This document shows positions 8,755 through 18,101 of a DNA stretch of 64,000 nucleotides, in pieces. Numbering within the stretch: the stretch's first letter is position 1; each line of letters opens with the position of its first letter. The notes under the pieces are model-generated. The model made no database searches. It was not told the origin of the DNA and worked only from the letters and a program-made list of their open reading frames with translations. The DNA lies in the NCBI RefSeq assembly GCF_042688385.1, contig NZ_JBHUPY010000001.1, positions 310,001 through 374,000 on the forward strand, written 5' to 3'. The stretch comes from Herpetosiphon sp042688385. GTDB lineage: Bacteria > Chloroflexota > Chloroflexia > Chloroflexales > Herpetosiphonaceae. A program made the position numbers and the translations under genes.

Positions 8755-8790
8755 CAAACAAAAGCCCCCTCGATTGTCAATCAAGGGGGC
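8755..8790 (-). terminator. Intrinsic terminator of the carboxylase gene
   Basis: Read on the minus strand, a GCCCCCT…AGGGGGC hairpin (8764-8790) is followed by TTTTGTTT. It sits 11 bases after the stop of the acyl-CoA carboxylase gene. Confidence 0.85.
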
Positions 8791-8800
8791 AATCCACTGC

Positions 8801-10408
8801 TTACATTCGGAACACACCATATTTTACATCGGCCAATGGTGCGTTGGCTGCTGCCGATAAGCCTAGTGCCAAGCTCATCCGCGTATCAACCGGATCGATA
8901 ATCCCATCATCCCACAAGCGAGCGCTGGAATAATACGGATTGCCCTCGGCCTCGTATTTATCGAGAATTGGCTGCATAAAGGCTTGTTGCTCGGCCAAAC
9001 TCAAATCTTGGCCTTTGGCTTGCAACCCGTCGCGGCGCACGGTGAGCAACACATTGGCCGCCTGTGAGCCACCCATCACCGAAATTCGGCTATTTGGCCA
9101 CATCCAGAGTTGGCGCGGGCTATAGGCTCGGCCACACATGCCATAGTTGCCAGCCCCAAACGAGCCACCAATTACTACGGTGAATTTTGGCACGCGAGCA
9201 TTCGAAACAGCCATCACCATTTTGGCTCCGTCTTTGGCAATCCCGCGTTGCTCGTATTCGCGGCCAACCATAAAGCCAGTGATATTTTGCAAAAACAGCA
9301 GCGGAATCGCCCGTTCGTTGCATAATTCAATAAAATGGGCTGCTTTCAAGGCACTTTCGGAGAATAAAATGCCGTTATTGGCCAAAATGCCAACTGGATG
9401 GCCATAGATGTGCGAGAATCCCGTCACCAAGGTTGTGCCATAGCGCGCCTTGAATTCATCCAAGCGCGAGCCATCGACGATCCGTGCAATAATTTCACGT
9501 ACATCAAATTGCTTGCGGGTATCGGCGGGAATAATTCCATACAATTCTTGGGGATCGTAGCGCGGCGCTTCCGGCGTGCGCAGCGGCCATGGGTTGGCTT
9601 TGCGATGCTGCAAATTGGCCACGATCGAGCGTGTAATCGCCAAGGCATGCTCATCGTCGTCGGCAAAATGGTCGGCAACGCCCGAAAGGCGGGTATGCAC
9701 ATCAGCTCCGCCTAAATCCTCGGCGCTGACAATCTCGCCGGTTGCTGCTTTGACCAAGGGCGGGCCACCAAGAAAGATCGTGCCTTGCTCGCGCACAATC
9801 ACAACTTCGTCGCTCATGGCTGGTACATACGCGCCGCCAGCGGTACAACTGCCCATCACGACGGCAATTTGCGGAATTCCCAAGGCCGACATTTGGGCTT
9901 GATTGTAGAAAATACGCCCGAAATGCTCGCGGTCGGGGAAAACTTCTGCTTGCAAAGGCAAAAATGCCCCGCCGCTATCGACCAAATAAATACAGGGTAA
10001 ATGATTTTGCAGCGCAATTTCTTGGGCGCGCAAGTGTTTTTTGACCGTGAGTGGATAGTAGGTGCCACCTTTGACCGTCGCATCGTTGGCGACGATCAGC
10101 ACCTCAACGCCCGATACCCGCCCAATTCCCGTAATTACGCCTGCTGCTGGCACATCGTCTTCGTAGACTTGCCAGGCTGCTAAAGTGCCAATTTCGAGCC
10201 AAGCGCTGCCCGGGTCAAGCAAACGCTCGATCCGATCGCGGACAAGCAATTTGCCGCGACGTTCGTGACGGGCGCGAGCTTCAGCACTGCCACCTTGGGC
10301 AATCTGCTTGGTTTGTTGACGTAATTCTGCCGCCAATTGACGATGAAAATCGGCGTTTTGGCGAAATTCAGGGCTATGAATATCGAGCGTACTCTGAATG
10401 ATCGACAT
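8801..10408 (-). CDS. Acyl-CoA carboxylase carboxyltransferase (beta) subunit, methylcrotonyl-CoA carboxylase-like
   Basis: A 535-residue carboxyltransferase of the biotin-dependent acyl-CoA carboxylase class. It moves CO2 from carboxybiotin to an acyl-CoA. Length and N-terminus (RARHERRGKLLVRDRIERLLD) fit methylcrotonyl-CoA carboxylase beta, an enzyme of leucine catabolism, better than propionyl-CoA carboxylase. Signature regions include YYPLTVKKHLRAQEIA, YLVDSGGAFLPLQ, VMGSCTAGGAYVPAMSDE, and FLQNITGFMVG with GNYGMCGRAYSPR near the C-terminus. No biotin carboxylase or carrier subunit is encoded nearby, so the alpha subunit must be elsewhere. Substrate assignment to methylcrotonyl-CoA is by resemblance. 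Confidence 0.88.
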   Translation of the reverse strand: MSIIQSTLDIHSPEFRQNADFHRQLAAELRQQTKQIAQGGSAEARARHERRGKLLVRDRIERLLDPGSAWLEIGTLAAWQVYEDDVPAAGVITGIGRVSGVEVLIVANDATVKGGTYYPLTVKKHLRAQEIALQNHLPCIYLVDSGGAFLPLQAEVFPDREHFGRIFYNQAQMSALGIPQIAVVMGSCTAGGAYVPAMSDEVVIVREQGTIFLGGPPLVKAATGEIVSAEDLGGADVHTRLSGVADHFADDDEHALAITRSIVANLQHRKANPWPLRTPEAPRYDPQELYGIIPADTRKQFDVREIIARIVDGSRLDEFKARYGTTLVTGFSHIYGHPVGILANNGILFSESALKAAHFIELCNERAIPLLFLQNITGFMVGREYEQRGIAKDGAKMVMAVSNARVPKFTVVIGGSFGAGNYGMCGRAYSPRQLWMWPNSRISVMGGSQAANVLLTVRRDGLQAKGQDLSLAEQQAFMQPILDKYEAEGNPYYSSARLWDDGIIDPVDTRMSLALGLSAAANAPLADVKYGVFRM

Positions 10409-10462
10409 TGATCGTTCCTTATCACTAGACGTTCGCTGCGAACATGATACCGATGATTGCGC

Positions 10463-10891
10463 TTAAAACAAACCAACCCGAATTGTTTGCTCGCCATAGG
10501 GAAAATCCGGGTCGTCGGGATACATGCCATAGCGCGAGAAAACCCAAGCTTTCAAGGCATGTTCGTTATCAATCACTGCCTCGTAATGTGGTGGCTGATG
10601 GCGCTCGCAGGTGGCAACTTCATACTCAACACAGACATTCGGGCGCTGCATATAAATGCCACAGCGGCTATCTTCCTGCAAATGCTCGCATGGCAGGCCA
10701 ATTTCTATTTCCCACACCGATTGTTTGACCAAGCATTTTACGCCGCGATGCAGCACCAGCCAGCGCAACACATCAAAATCTTCACGAGTTTCTGGGGTGT
10801 CAATTGGCAAAATAAATGAGCGACAACACAAACCACCACAACCAGCACAACTCGGCTGATTCTGATTAATCACATTTAAGGCAAGCGACAT
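10463..10891 (-). CDS. YkgJ-type cysteine-cluster protein
   Basis: This 142-residue protein has the CxxCxxxCC cluster CAGCGGLCC near the N-terminus and further Cys in LPCEHLQEDSRCGIYMQRPNVC, the arrangement of the zinc- or iron-binding YkgJ family (Pfam CxxCxxCC). The function of the family is unclear; metal binding is expected. I start at the ATG at 10891 because AAGGA lies at a good distance upstream; an upstream in-frame ATG has none. It lies between the carboxylase and the GH3 gene on the same strand but a repeat hairpin separates it from GH3. Confidence 0.8.
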   Translation of the reverse strand: MSLALNVINQNQPSCAGCGGLCCRSFILPIDTPETREDFDVLRWLVLHRGVKCLVKQSVWEIEIGLPCEHLQEDSRCGIYMQRPNVCVEYEVATCERHQPPHYEAVIDNEHALKAWVFSRYGMYPDDPDFPYGEQTIRVGLF

Positions 10892-10956
10892 AGTTCTGTT
10901 CCTTGTGGATGAAGTAAACACTGGACAAATCTATTTTAATCCAAAAGTGCTTATTT

Positions 10957-11034
10957 AACCACGAAGGACACGAAGAACCACGAAGAATGATTAATTCAAA
11001 CTTCGTGCGCTTCGTGTCCTTCGTGGATCTTTAA
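10957..11034. repeat. CACGAAG/CTTCGTG inverted repeat
   Basis: A perfect 17-base inverted repeat (10959-10975 with 11010-11026, core CCACGAAGGACACGAAG) encloses more copies of the same word. It lies just beyond the 3' end of the GH3 gene and may end or stabilise its transcript. A short TTCTATG-type tract follows at 11040-11066. Confidence 0.8.
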
Positions 11035-11065
11035 TCAGTATGTTCTATGTTCTTTGCTCTATGTT

Positions 11066-13210
11066 CTACGCAATCAATTCAAATGTTGCTTGCAAACCGC
11101 CAAGACTACTTGGCGCGATCCAAACATGAAACTCGCCTGGCTCAGCGATTTTTTGCATGGCAGTATTGTGGAAACTGAGGTCGGTGCTGCGCAGCTCGAA
11201 CGTCACTTCTTGGCTTTGGCCTGGCTCCAAATGGATGCGCTGAAAGCCTTTGAGTTCTTTGATTGGGCGCGTCATGCTGCCCACCAAATCGCGAATATAC
11301 AGCTGCACAACCTCGGAGCCTGCATACTTGCCAGTGTTGGTGATGGTGGCGCTAATGCTGAGGGTTTGATCGAAGCCTATTTTTTGGTTGGATAAGCGTA
11401 AATCGCTATAGTCGAATGTTGTATAGCTCAAGCCATAGCCAAAGGCAAACAAAGGCCGATGGTCAACATCAAGATAACTTGACGTAAAGCCGCTGGGGTC
11501 AAGCGGCGTACCAGTTGGAATGCTGGGCGCATCTTCGCTTGGTGGGCGACCAGTGTTTTTGCGATTGTAATAGACTGGCACTTGGCCAACCGTGCGCGGG
11601 AAGCTAATTGGCAAGCGGCCCGAGGGATTATCCAAGCCAAACAATAAATCGGCAATAGCTGGGCCTGCCATCGTGCCAGGATGCCATGCATACAACATGG
11701 CTTGCACTTTATCCTGCAATTCTCCCAACACCAACGAACGCCCAGCCATTACCACGGCAACCACGGGCTTGCCAGTTGCCACCAAGGCATCGACCAAGGC
11801 CAATTGAGCGCCAGGCAAATCGATAAAGGCGCGGCTGTGGGCTTCGCCACTCAAGCCTGCATCTTCACCCAAAAAGGCCAGCACCACATCGGCTGCTTGC
11901 GCGGCAGCAACCGCTTCGTCAAACAAGCTGTGATCAGTGCTGCGAGCCTCGGCCAAGCCTTGGGCAAACACAACCTGCTCGTTGCCAAGCAACCCACGAA
12001 TCGCTTGCAACGGGGTTTGGCTATCTTCGGGCTTGCCATCAAATACCCAACAGCCAAGTTGATCAGCGGCATGATCGGCCAATGGGCCAACGATTGCGAC
12101 CTTGGTTTGGTTTTGGCTGAGTGGCAAGATTTGCTTATTGCTCAGCAGCACGCAGCTTTCTTTGGCAATTTGGCGGGCCAAATCCAAATGCTCGGCGGCA
12201 ACCAAGCTTTCACTGGCGGCAGCGTTGGCGTAGGGTTGATTGAATAAGCCCAAGCGGAACTTGATGCGCAGCACCCGCCGCACAGCATCGTCAATTAAAT
12301 CGAGGCTGAGCGCGCCACTTTCGACTAATTCAGCCAGATATTCGGCGTAGCTGGTGCTGGCCATTTCCATATCAACCCCAGCCGTTACGCCCTTCAAGGC
12401 TGCATCACGGGCATCGGCGGCATAGCCATGGGGAATCATTTCGACAATCGAGGCCCAATCGCTCACGACCATGCCATCGTAGGCCCATTCGCCCTTCAAA
12501 ATCTGGCGTAAGGTAAATTCGTTGCCCGAGGTTGGCACGCCATTCAAATCGTTGAAGGCGCTCATAAAGGTGGCTGCGCCAGCTTCAGCAGCAGCTTGGA
12601 ATGGTGCTAAATAGACATCGCGTAGCAAAACCTCTGGAATCCAAGCGGTGTTGTAATCGCGACCATTTTCACTCGCGCCATAGCCAACATAATGCTTGGC
12701 GCAGGCAGCAATCGCCTCGGGAGCAGTTAAATCGTCGCCCTGAAAACCCTCGACCATCGCCACGCCCATCAAGCTGGCAAGATAGGCATCCTCGCCACAG
12801 CTTTCGGCAATTCGGCCCCAACGTGGGTCGCGCGCAATATCGATCATCGGCGCGAATGTCCAGTTGATGCCAGCACCTGAGGCTTCGCGGGCAGCAACCC
12901 GAGCTGCTTCGCGCACTAAATCTGGGTTAAACGAGGCTGCTTGGCCAAGCGGAATTGGGAAAATCGTACGAAAGCCGTGAATCACGTCGCGGCCAATTAA
13001 CAACGGAATGCCCAAGCGCGATTCTTCGACCGCGATGCGCTGAATTTCATAGGCCTCAGCATCGATCACGTTCAACACCGAGCCTAAGTTGCCTTCACGA
13101 ACGAGGTTTTTTTGGTTCTCGCCAGTGCCATGAAGTTGGCGCATTTGGCCAATTTTTTCGGCTAGCGTCATTTGGGCCAACAAGGCTTCGATTTGTTGCT
13201 CATACTGCAT
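11066..13210 (-). CDS. Glycoside hydrolase family 3 beta-glucosidase-like enzyme
   Basis: This 714-residue enzyme has the GH3 layout: an (alpha/beta)8 domain, an alpha/beta sandwich and a C-terminal fibronectin-III-like domain. Family signs are LGIPLLIGRDVIHGFRTIFP, the substrate-binding KHYVGYG, the nucleophile Asp at residue 251 in GMVVSDWASI, and a C-terminal block ending FHVWIAPSS. It likely releases terminal beta-linked sugars from oligosaccharides, as BglX does. No signal peptide is seen, so it probably acts in the cytoplasm on imported sugars. A LacI-type palindrome lies about 165 bases upstream, suggesting sugar-responsive repression. Confidence 0.92.
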   Translation of the reverse strand: MQYEQQIEALLAQMTLAEKIGQMRQLHGTGENQKNLVREGNLGSVLNVIDAEAYEIQRIAVEESRLGIPLLIGRDVIHGFRTIFPIPLGQAASFNPDLVREAARVAAREASGAGINWTFAPMIDIARDPRWGRIAESCGEDAYLASLMGVAMVEGFQGDDLTAPEAIAACAKHYVGYGASENGRDYNTAWIPEVLLRDVYLAPFQAAAEAGAATFMSAFNDLNGVPTSGNEFTLRQILKGEWAYDGMVVSDWASIVEMIPHGYAADARDAALKGVTAGVDMEMASTSYAEYLAELVESGALSLDLIDDAVRRVLRIKFRLGLFNQPYANAAASESLVAAEHLDLARQIAKESCVLLSNKQILPLSQNQTKVAIVGPLADHAADQLGCWVFDGKPEDSQTPLQAIRGLLGNEQVVFAQGLAEARSTDHSLFDEAVAAAQAADVVLAFLGEDAGLSGEAHSRAFIDLPGAQLALVDALVATGKPVVAVVMAGRSLVLGELQDKVQAMLYAWHPGTMAGPAIADLLFGLDNPSGRLPISFPRTVGQVPVYYNRKNTGRPPSEDAPSIPTGTPLDPSGFTSSYLDVDHRPLFAFGYGLSYTTFDYSDLRLSNQKIGFDQTLSISATITNTGKYAGSEVVQLYIRDLVGSMTRPIKELKGFQRIHLEPGQSQEVTFELRSTDLSFHNTAMQKIAEPGEFHVWIAPSSLGGLQATFELIA

Positions 13211-13373
13211 ATCTGTTTGTCCTCATTGAGCACGCTGACTGTCATAGTCAAGTTGGCAATCACCATTCGACAGCCTAGAATCGGCCATTGCCGCCCATGC
13301 AGGTTGGATTTTTAGCTGGAGGATGGGTTTTGAATCAAGCTGAAATTCTTGATTCGGTTGATATCTAAATTTC

Positions 13374-13387
13374 TGCAAGCGCTTGCA
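13374..13387. promoter_or_regulatory. LacI-family type operator palindrome
   Basis: TGCAAGCGCTTGCA is a perfect 14-base palindrome with the central CG typical of LacI/CcpA/PurR-type operators. It lies upstream of the minus-strand GH3 gene (start 13210). No LacI-type gene is present in this window. Confidence 0.5.
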
Positions 13388-13442
13388 ATTGTGCCGCTAA
13401 GCCTGTGCGCTGTCAAGTTGGGCCAAAAACATGAAGAGTGAT

Positions 13443-13577
13443 CCCCTCACCCCAACCCCTCGCCCGTGGCGCGGGCGAGGGGCTTTAACGCCAATGGTTC
13501 TTCGACAATGCATTGGGAAACAAGGTCGGCTCCCCCTCGCTCGCGTTTTCGTGGGAGAGGGGGCTGGGGGGTGAGGG
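13443..13577. repeat. GC-rich double-hairpin element, copy A
   Basis: A 135-base element begins CCCCTCACCCC and ends GGGGTGAGGG, so its ends pair. Inside are two hairpins: CCCCTCGCCC…GGGCGAGGGG on the left and CCCCCTCGC…GAGAGGGGG on the right. The same layout recurs nine more times in the window. Confidence 0.85.
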
Positions 13578-13644
13578 CATGGTTGATCACCATGCTTTTT
13601 AAAAAACCTACCCTTGAAAGAGGCTAGGGTTGAGGGAACGACCT

Positions 13645-13684
13645 CTTAAAATTGCCAAGGCCGAGTAAATTCCTCGGCCTTGGC
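13645..13684 (-). terminator. Intrinsic terminator of the PL11 gene
   Basis: A perfect 12-base stem (GCCAAGGCCGAG, 13654-13665, with 13673-13684) lies 20 bases beyond the stop of the PL11 gene. On the minus strand it is followed by a short AATTTT run. Confidence 0.8.
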
Positions 13685-13704
13685 TAATTCGAAGCCAAAA
13701 TAGT

Positions 13705-16026
13705 TTAGCGCAGGTATATATTTGGTTGGGGTGGATTGCTCATGCCATCGCCCAAGAAAAAGCTAGGATGTGGTGGCTGATTGTAGGCGGTGTTTTGCCA
13801 AGCAATCGCAACCCGATATTGGGCATCGTGCATCAGCGTAAAGAGCCGGCGGTTGGTCGAGGTGCTAGTTGAATAGATTCGCAGCGCCCGATTATCGCTG
13901 GTGCGCCAAATTACTTCTTCGCGCCAATCGCCCAAAATATCGCCACTCAACGCGGGAGTTGATTTGGTGCTGTTGTTGGAACTGACATTGCTGCCATTCA
14001 GCAAGCGCGTATCGCCTGATGGGCCATATTTGTCGATGCGCGTGGCATCGAGCAATTCGCGCACTGGGTCGCCATCCCACCAAATTAAGAAGTTGGTTGA
14101 TGATGGTTTGCGGCCAAGCGTCGCCCCGCTGACGCTGCGCAAATTACTGTCCATCGATGACCACGATTCAGCGCCCGGGCTGCCAGCCCAAATATCGCTC
14201 GAAACGCCGCGCCCATTATCGCCACCAGCAGCTGTTTGCCACAAGATTTGGCCAGTGCGTGCATCGGCAAACCACGAGCCAGGCTTCGATGAATCTTCGC
14301 TGACTTTGAAAATTTCCAAGCCAGGCCGATTTGGATTGAGATCGCCAACATGCATGGCATCGCCGTGGCCGTTGCGGGTGTTCCACAGCGGTTGGCCATT
14401 ATCATTGATCGTCATGGAACCAAAGATAATCTCATCTTTACCATCTTGGTCGACATCGGCAACCGAGAGGCTATGATTGCCTTGGCCAGCATATTGGCCG
14501 CCTGCAACGTTGCTATCGAAGGTCCAACGCTTGGTCAGGCTGCCATTGCGGAAATCCCACGCCGCAATCACGCTGCGGGTGTAGTAGCCACGGCTCATAA
14601 TCAAGCTTGGGCGTTGGCCATCGAGGTAGGCAATCCCGCCCAAAAAGCGATCAACCCGATTGCCATAATTATCGCCCCAGCTTGAAACCGTGCCGCGTGG
14701 TGGATCATAATTAACGGTTGAGCGAATTGCTCCGGTTTGGCCATTGAATACGGTCAGATATTCGGGGCCGGAAAGAATATAGCCGCCCGAATTGCGATGG
14801 TCGGCGCTGGCGTTGCCAATCACCGTGCCAGCATTATCGCGCGTGCCATCGGCGGTTTTGGCAGCAACTTCGGCCTTGCCATCGCCATCCAAATCGTAGA
14901 CCATAAATTGGGTATAGTGAGCGCCAGCCCGAATATTGCGGCCCAAATCGATGCGCCACAAGCGCGTACCATTCAATTTGTAGCCATCAAGGTAGACATT
15001 GCCCGTATAGCCAGATTGCGAATTATCTTTGGCGTTGCTTGGGTCCCACTTGAGCACAATTTCATACTGGCCATCGCCGTCGAGATCGCCCACGCTGGCA
15101 TCGTTGGCGCTGTAGGTGTAGGCCACGCCATCGGGGGTTGTGCCGCCAGCAGGAATTTGCAACGGCACATCAAGGTAGCCATTGGCAAAACTCAGCGAGT
15201 TTTCCGAGGCGGTTTGCTCAACGCCATCGAGCACAGGCCGCACGCTGTAGACGCTGTTGGCCGCCGCGCCGCTATCCAAATAGCTGGTGGCGTTGGTAAT
15301 TGGGCTAGCATTAACTTTGGTTGTGCCGCGATAGAGATTAAAGCCAATCGAGCTTGGGTCGGTACCAAGCATGCGCCAGCTCACAAAATTGTTGCTCCCT
15401 TGGCGCACGCTGATAATCCCGCGATTGAGTTTTTCCATTTGGCGGCCCGTGGTTGGGCTTGGCGTGGCGGTTGGCACGCTGGTTGGCACGCGAGTGGCGG
15501 TTGGCACGCTGGTTGGAACACGCGTGGCCGTCGGCACATTGGTTGGGCCGTTGGTTGCGGTTGCGATTGCAGTAGGTTGGTTCGTGGCTGTGGCAACTGG
15601 CATGGTCGCGGTTGGGCTAATCCCGCCGCCACAGACTACGCCATTGACCGTAAAACTGCTTGGTACAGCCAAACTGCCAGTCGTTGTAGCAGTAAAACCA
15701 AAGCCTTGGCTACCACCAGCAGCAATGTTGGCGTTCCAATCGACGTTTTTGGCGCTGACTTGGCTGCCATTTTGGCTCACGGTCGCATTCCAGATTTGGC
15801 CAATTTGCTGGCCGCTGGGCGCGCTCCAAGCCACTGTCCAGCCGTTGATCGCACTGGTTCCGGTGTTGTTGATCAGCACATCTGCTTGAAAGCCGCTGCC
15901 CCATTGATTGGTAATTGCGTAATTGACTTGGCAGCTCAGGCCAGCTTGGGCTTTGGTGTTGGTGTAGCTAAACGTACTTACCAAAATTGCAATTAATAAT
16001 AGACAAACTCGCCAACGCTTGTTCAT
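13705..16026 (-). CDS. Secreted rhamnogalacturonan lyase (PL11) with N-terminal CBM2
   Basis: A 773-residue extracellular pectinase. A signal peptide (VCLLLIAILVSTFSY, cleaved after TKAQA) is followed by a family 2 carbohydrate-binding module (about 30-135), a Thr/Pro linker with ATRVPTSVPT repeats (to about 210), and a PL11 rhamnogalacturonan lyase domain. The lyase shows MEKLNRGIISV, repeated DLDGDGQYE / DLDGDGKAE calcium-binding segments, and WDGDPVRELLD. It would cleave the rhamnogalacturonan I backbone by beta-elimination. The start at 16026 is set by AAGGAG upstream and by the signal peptide. It is the largest member of a pectin cluster with the two genes behind it. Confidence 0.93.
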   Translation of the reverse strand: MNKRWRVCLLLIAILVSTFSYTNTKAQAGLSCQVNYAITNQWGSGFQADVLINNTGTSAINGWTVAWSAPSGQQIGQIWNATVSQNGSQVSAKNVDWNANIAAGGSQGFGFTATTTGSLAVPSSFTVNGVVCGGGISPTATMPVATATNQPTAIATATNGPTNVPTATRVPTSVPTATRVPTSVPTATPSPTTGRQMEKLNRGIISVRQGSNNFVSWRMLGTDPSSIGFNLYRGTTKVNASPITNATSYLDSGAAANSVYSVRPVLDGVEQTASENSLSFANGYLDVPLQIPAGGTTPDGVAYTYSANDASVGDLDGDGQYEIVLKWDPSNAKDNSQSGYTGNVYLDGYKLNGTRLWRIDLGRNIRAGAHYTQFMVYDLDGDGKAEVAAKTADGTRDNAGTVIGNASADHRNSGGYILSGPEYLTVFNGQTGAIRSTVNYDPPRGTVSSWGDNYGNRVDRFLGGIAYLDGQRPSLIMSRGYYTRSVIAAWDFRNGSLTKRWTFDSNVAGGQYAGQGNHSLSVADVDQDGKDEIIFGSMTINDNGQPLWNTRNGHGDAMHVGDLNPNRPGLEIFKVSEDSSKPGSWFADARTGQILWQTAAGGDNGRGVSSDIWAGSPGAESWSSMDSNLRSVSGATLGRKPSSTNFLIWWDGDPVRELLDATRIDKYGPSGDTRLLNGSNVSSNNSTKSTPALSGDILGDWREEVIWRTSDNRALRIYSTSTSTNRRLFTLMHDAQYRVAIAWQNTAYNQPPHPSFFLGDGMSNPPQPNIYLR

Positions 16027-16078
16027 GGTATTGGTACTCCTTGTAATTTGGGTGTCGGCGGCTGAGGATCGGATAATT

Positions 16079-16160
16079 GGAACCACGAAGAACACGAAGA
16101 GCACGAAGAATGAAGCTAGTTCTATGCTCTTTGTTCTATGCTCTTTGTTCTATGCTCTAA
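16079..16160. repeat. CACGAAG and TTCTATGCTC repeat tract
   Basis: A run of CACGAAG-type units (16081-16110) is followed by near-tandem TTCTATGCTCTTTG-type units (about 16120-16158). No coding motif is present. A similar tract recurs at 16350-16385. Confidence 0.7.
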
Positions 16161-16186
16161 ATGCTGACCCCTGAATACTAGCTGTA

Positions 16187-16350
16187 ATGGTTCATTGGAT
16201 TGGCAACGAGTGGCATTCCCTCACCCCCAGCCCCTCGCCCACTGAACGTGGGCGAGGGGAGCGCTGTTCTCGTGGTTCCCCCTCGCCCGCAGGCGGGAGA
16301 GGGGGCGAGGGGGTGAGGGGATCAAGCCGTGGTTAACATGATGAACCATT
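16187..16350. repeat. GC-rich double-hairpin element, copy B, with outer inverted repeat
   Basis: The core (16218-16320) has paired ends CCCTCACCCCC and GGGGTGAGGGG. Outside it, AATGGTTCAT (16187-16196) and ATGAACCATT (16341-16350) form a perfect 10-base inverted repeat, so the mobile or duplicated unit is probably larger than the GC-rich core. Confidence 0.85.
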
Positions 16351-16404
16351 AGATCTTTGTTCTATGCTCTTTGTTCTATGCTCTAAATGCCGACCCCCAA
16401 TCAA

Positions 16405-17862
16405 CTACTTCGCGCCAGCGCCTGCTTGGACAGAACTATTAACCGAGTTAGCCGATTCGGCGTTATAGCTGTATGGTGGGGTGAACGCTACGCCTGTGCT
16501 GATGCGATCGCCAGTTGTATTTTGGTAGAGGTTATCGACCGCCTTAAGATCGCCTTCGTGCAAGCGATGTGGCGTGTTGACCCCGATAAAGGCATTCTTT
16601 TCGAGCAACAATTTGGATTGATAGCCTGAGCTAACACAATAATCGTTGCCAGTGGCGGTATATAAATTATTGAAGACGTGAATTTTGCCAAAGCGCGTGC
16701 GTGGCATACGTTGCATTGCGCCTGCAAACCACCAGTTATGATGGAAAGTTACGTTCAATTTGCCGCTATCAGTTGAGGCCGAATCATCAGAGCTGCCAAT
16801 CAAATTCGAGAAGCGATGTTCTTTGTTGGTGGTATAACCAAATTTGCTCCACGAAACCGTGATGAAATCCGAGCCATTATTGATGTCGAAGTTGCCATCT
16901 TGGCCGTTGGTGATGGTCAGATGATCGACCCAAACGTGGTGCGAATTGCTAATCCCCAAGGCATCGTTGCCAGCGCGGCATTCGTCGTAGCTAGCACAGC
17001 TATTGCCGTTGATCGTGAAGTTTTGCAAAATGATGTTTTGTGAATTTGAAACTTTTACATTGCCTTGAATCAAGGCCTTGTTATTGCCGATGATGGTCTT
17101 ATTCGAGGCTACCGTAAGCGTGCCTTGCATCGTGCCAGAGAATTTAATAATCATCGGCGAGCTTGATTTGGCGTAATTTTGCAATTCAGTAAAGTTGGCT
17201 GCCGTGACCGTGCTGCCGCCTGCGCCACCAGTCGTTGTGCTCAAGCCAGCCCCCGAAACTGTGGCCCAGCCAATCAGTCCATTGCTGACAGGCGGATTGG
17301 TTGGCACAACCGTAGCCGTGGCGACAGGGGTACGAGTTGCAGTTGGCGCTGGCGTGCGGGTTGCAGTTGGGCCTGGAGTACGCGTGGCGGTTGGGCCAGG
17401 TGTACGGGTTGCAGTGGCAACTGGCGAGGTCGCGGTTGGGCTAACGCCACCACCACAAACTACGCCATTAACCGTAAAACTGCTTGGCACGGCCAAACTG
17501 CCAGTGGTTGTGGCGGTAAAACCAAAGCTTTGGTTGCCACCAGCAGCGATGCTGGCATTCCAATCGACGTTTTTGGCGCTGACTTGGCTGCCATTTTGGC
17601 TCACGGTCGCATTCCAAGCTTGGTTAATCTGCTGGCCGCTGGGTGTGCTCCAAGCCACTGTCCAGCCATTAATCACGCTGGTTCCAGTGTTGCGCACCAC
17701 CACATCTGCTTGAAAGCCGCTGCCCCATTGATTGGTAATTGCATAATTAACTTGGCAGCTCAGGCCAGCTTGGGCGTTGGTAATTGGGCTTTTGATTGTG
17801 CCAATTAGAGCCGTCACTAATCCAGTTGCAAGCATCCAACGTCGGGCGGTTGTTAATTTCAT
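16405..17862 (-). CDS. Secreted pectate lyase (PL1) with N-terminal CBM2
   Basis: A 485-residue extracellular enzyme. A signal peptide ending near ITNAQA precedes a CBM2 (about 31-137) that is almost identical to the one in the PL11 gene, then a linker with ATRTPGPT repeats, then a PL1 parallel beta-helix. Visible PL1 features are NKTIIGNNKALIQG, the Ca2+-site region SHHVWVDHLTITNGQDG, and FHHNWWFAGAMQRMPRTRFG with the catalytic Arg. It would cleave polygalacturonate by beta-elimination. A good AAGGAG lies before the ATG. It is not directly coupled to its neighbours; repeats fill both gaps. Confidence 0.93.
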   Translation of the reverse strand: MKLTTARRWMLATGLVTALIGTIKSPITNAQAGLSCQVNYAITNQWGSGFQADVVVRNTGTSVINGWTVAWSTPSGQQINQAWNATVSQNGSQVSAKNVDWNASIAAGGNQSFGFTATTTGSLAVPSSFTVNGVVCGGGVSPTATSPVATATRTPGPTATRTPGPTATRTPAPTATRTPVATATVVPTNPPVSNGLIGWATVSGAGLSTTTGGAGGSTVTAANFTELQNYAKSSSPMIIKFSGTMQGTLTVASNKTIIGNNKALIQGNVKVSNSQNIILQNFTINGNSCASYDECRAGNDALGISNSHHVWVDHLTITNGQDGNFDINNGSDFITVSWSKFGYTTNKEHRFSNLIGSSDDSASTDSGKLNVTFHHNWWFAGAMQRMPRTRFGKIHVFNNLYTATGNDYCVSSGYQSKLLLEKNAFIGVNTPHRLHEGDLKAVDNLYQNTTGDRISTGVAFTPPYSYNAESANSVNSSVQAGAGAK

Positions 17863-17921
17863 TGGTCAAACTCCTTGTTGAGGGATGAGTTGTCAGGGAT
17901 AAGTTGTCAGGGATTGGGATG

Positions 17922-18101
17922 ATTGAAACCACGAAGAACGCGAAGAGCACGAAGAATGGATGTATGTTCTATGCTCTTTGTTCTATGTTCTGCCCTCTGA
18001 ACCCTAGCCCCTACTTACTATGCTCTATGCTCTTTGTTCTATGCTCTAACTACTGACCCCTGAATCCTAGCTGCTGGCCCCTACTCATATGTTCTATGCT
18101 T
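17922..18101. repeat. CACGAAG and TTCTATGCTC repeat tract
   Basis: The gap between the PL1 and pectinesterase genes contains CACGAAG/CGCGAAG units (about 17928-17957), then several TTCTATGCTCTTTG-like units (17966-18048) interleaved with CCTAGC/CCCCTAC words, ending at the pectinesterase stop. No further gene is seen. Confidence 0.7.

Noticed and set aside
8499..8933. Open frame of 144 codons on the plus strand
   Set aside because: Most of it is translated CACGAAG/CTTCGTG repeats, it runs antisense into the carboxylase gene, and no motif or ribosome-binding site is seen.
14737..15996. Open frame of 419 codons on the plus strand
   Set aside because: Antisense to the PL11 gene. Its Gly/Trp-rich repeats are only the reverse reading of the Thr/Pro linker.
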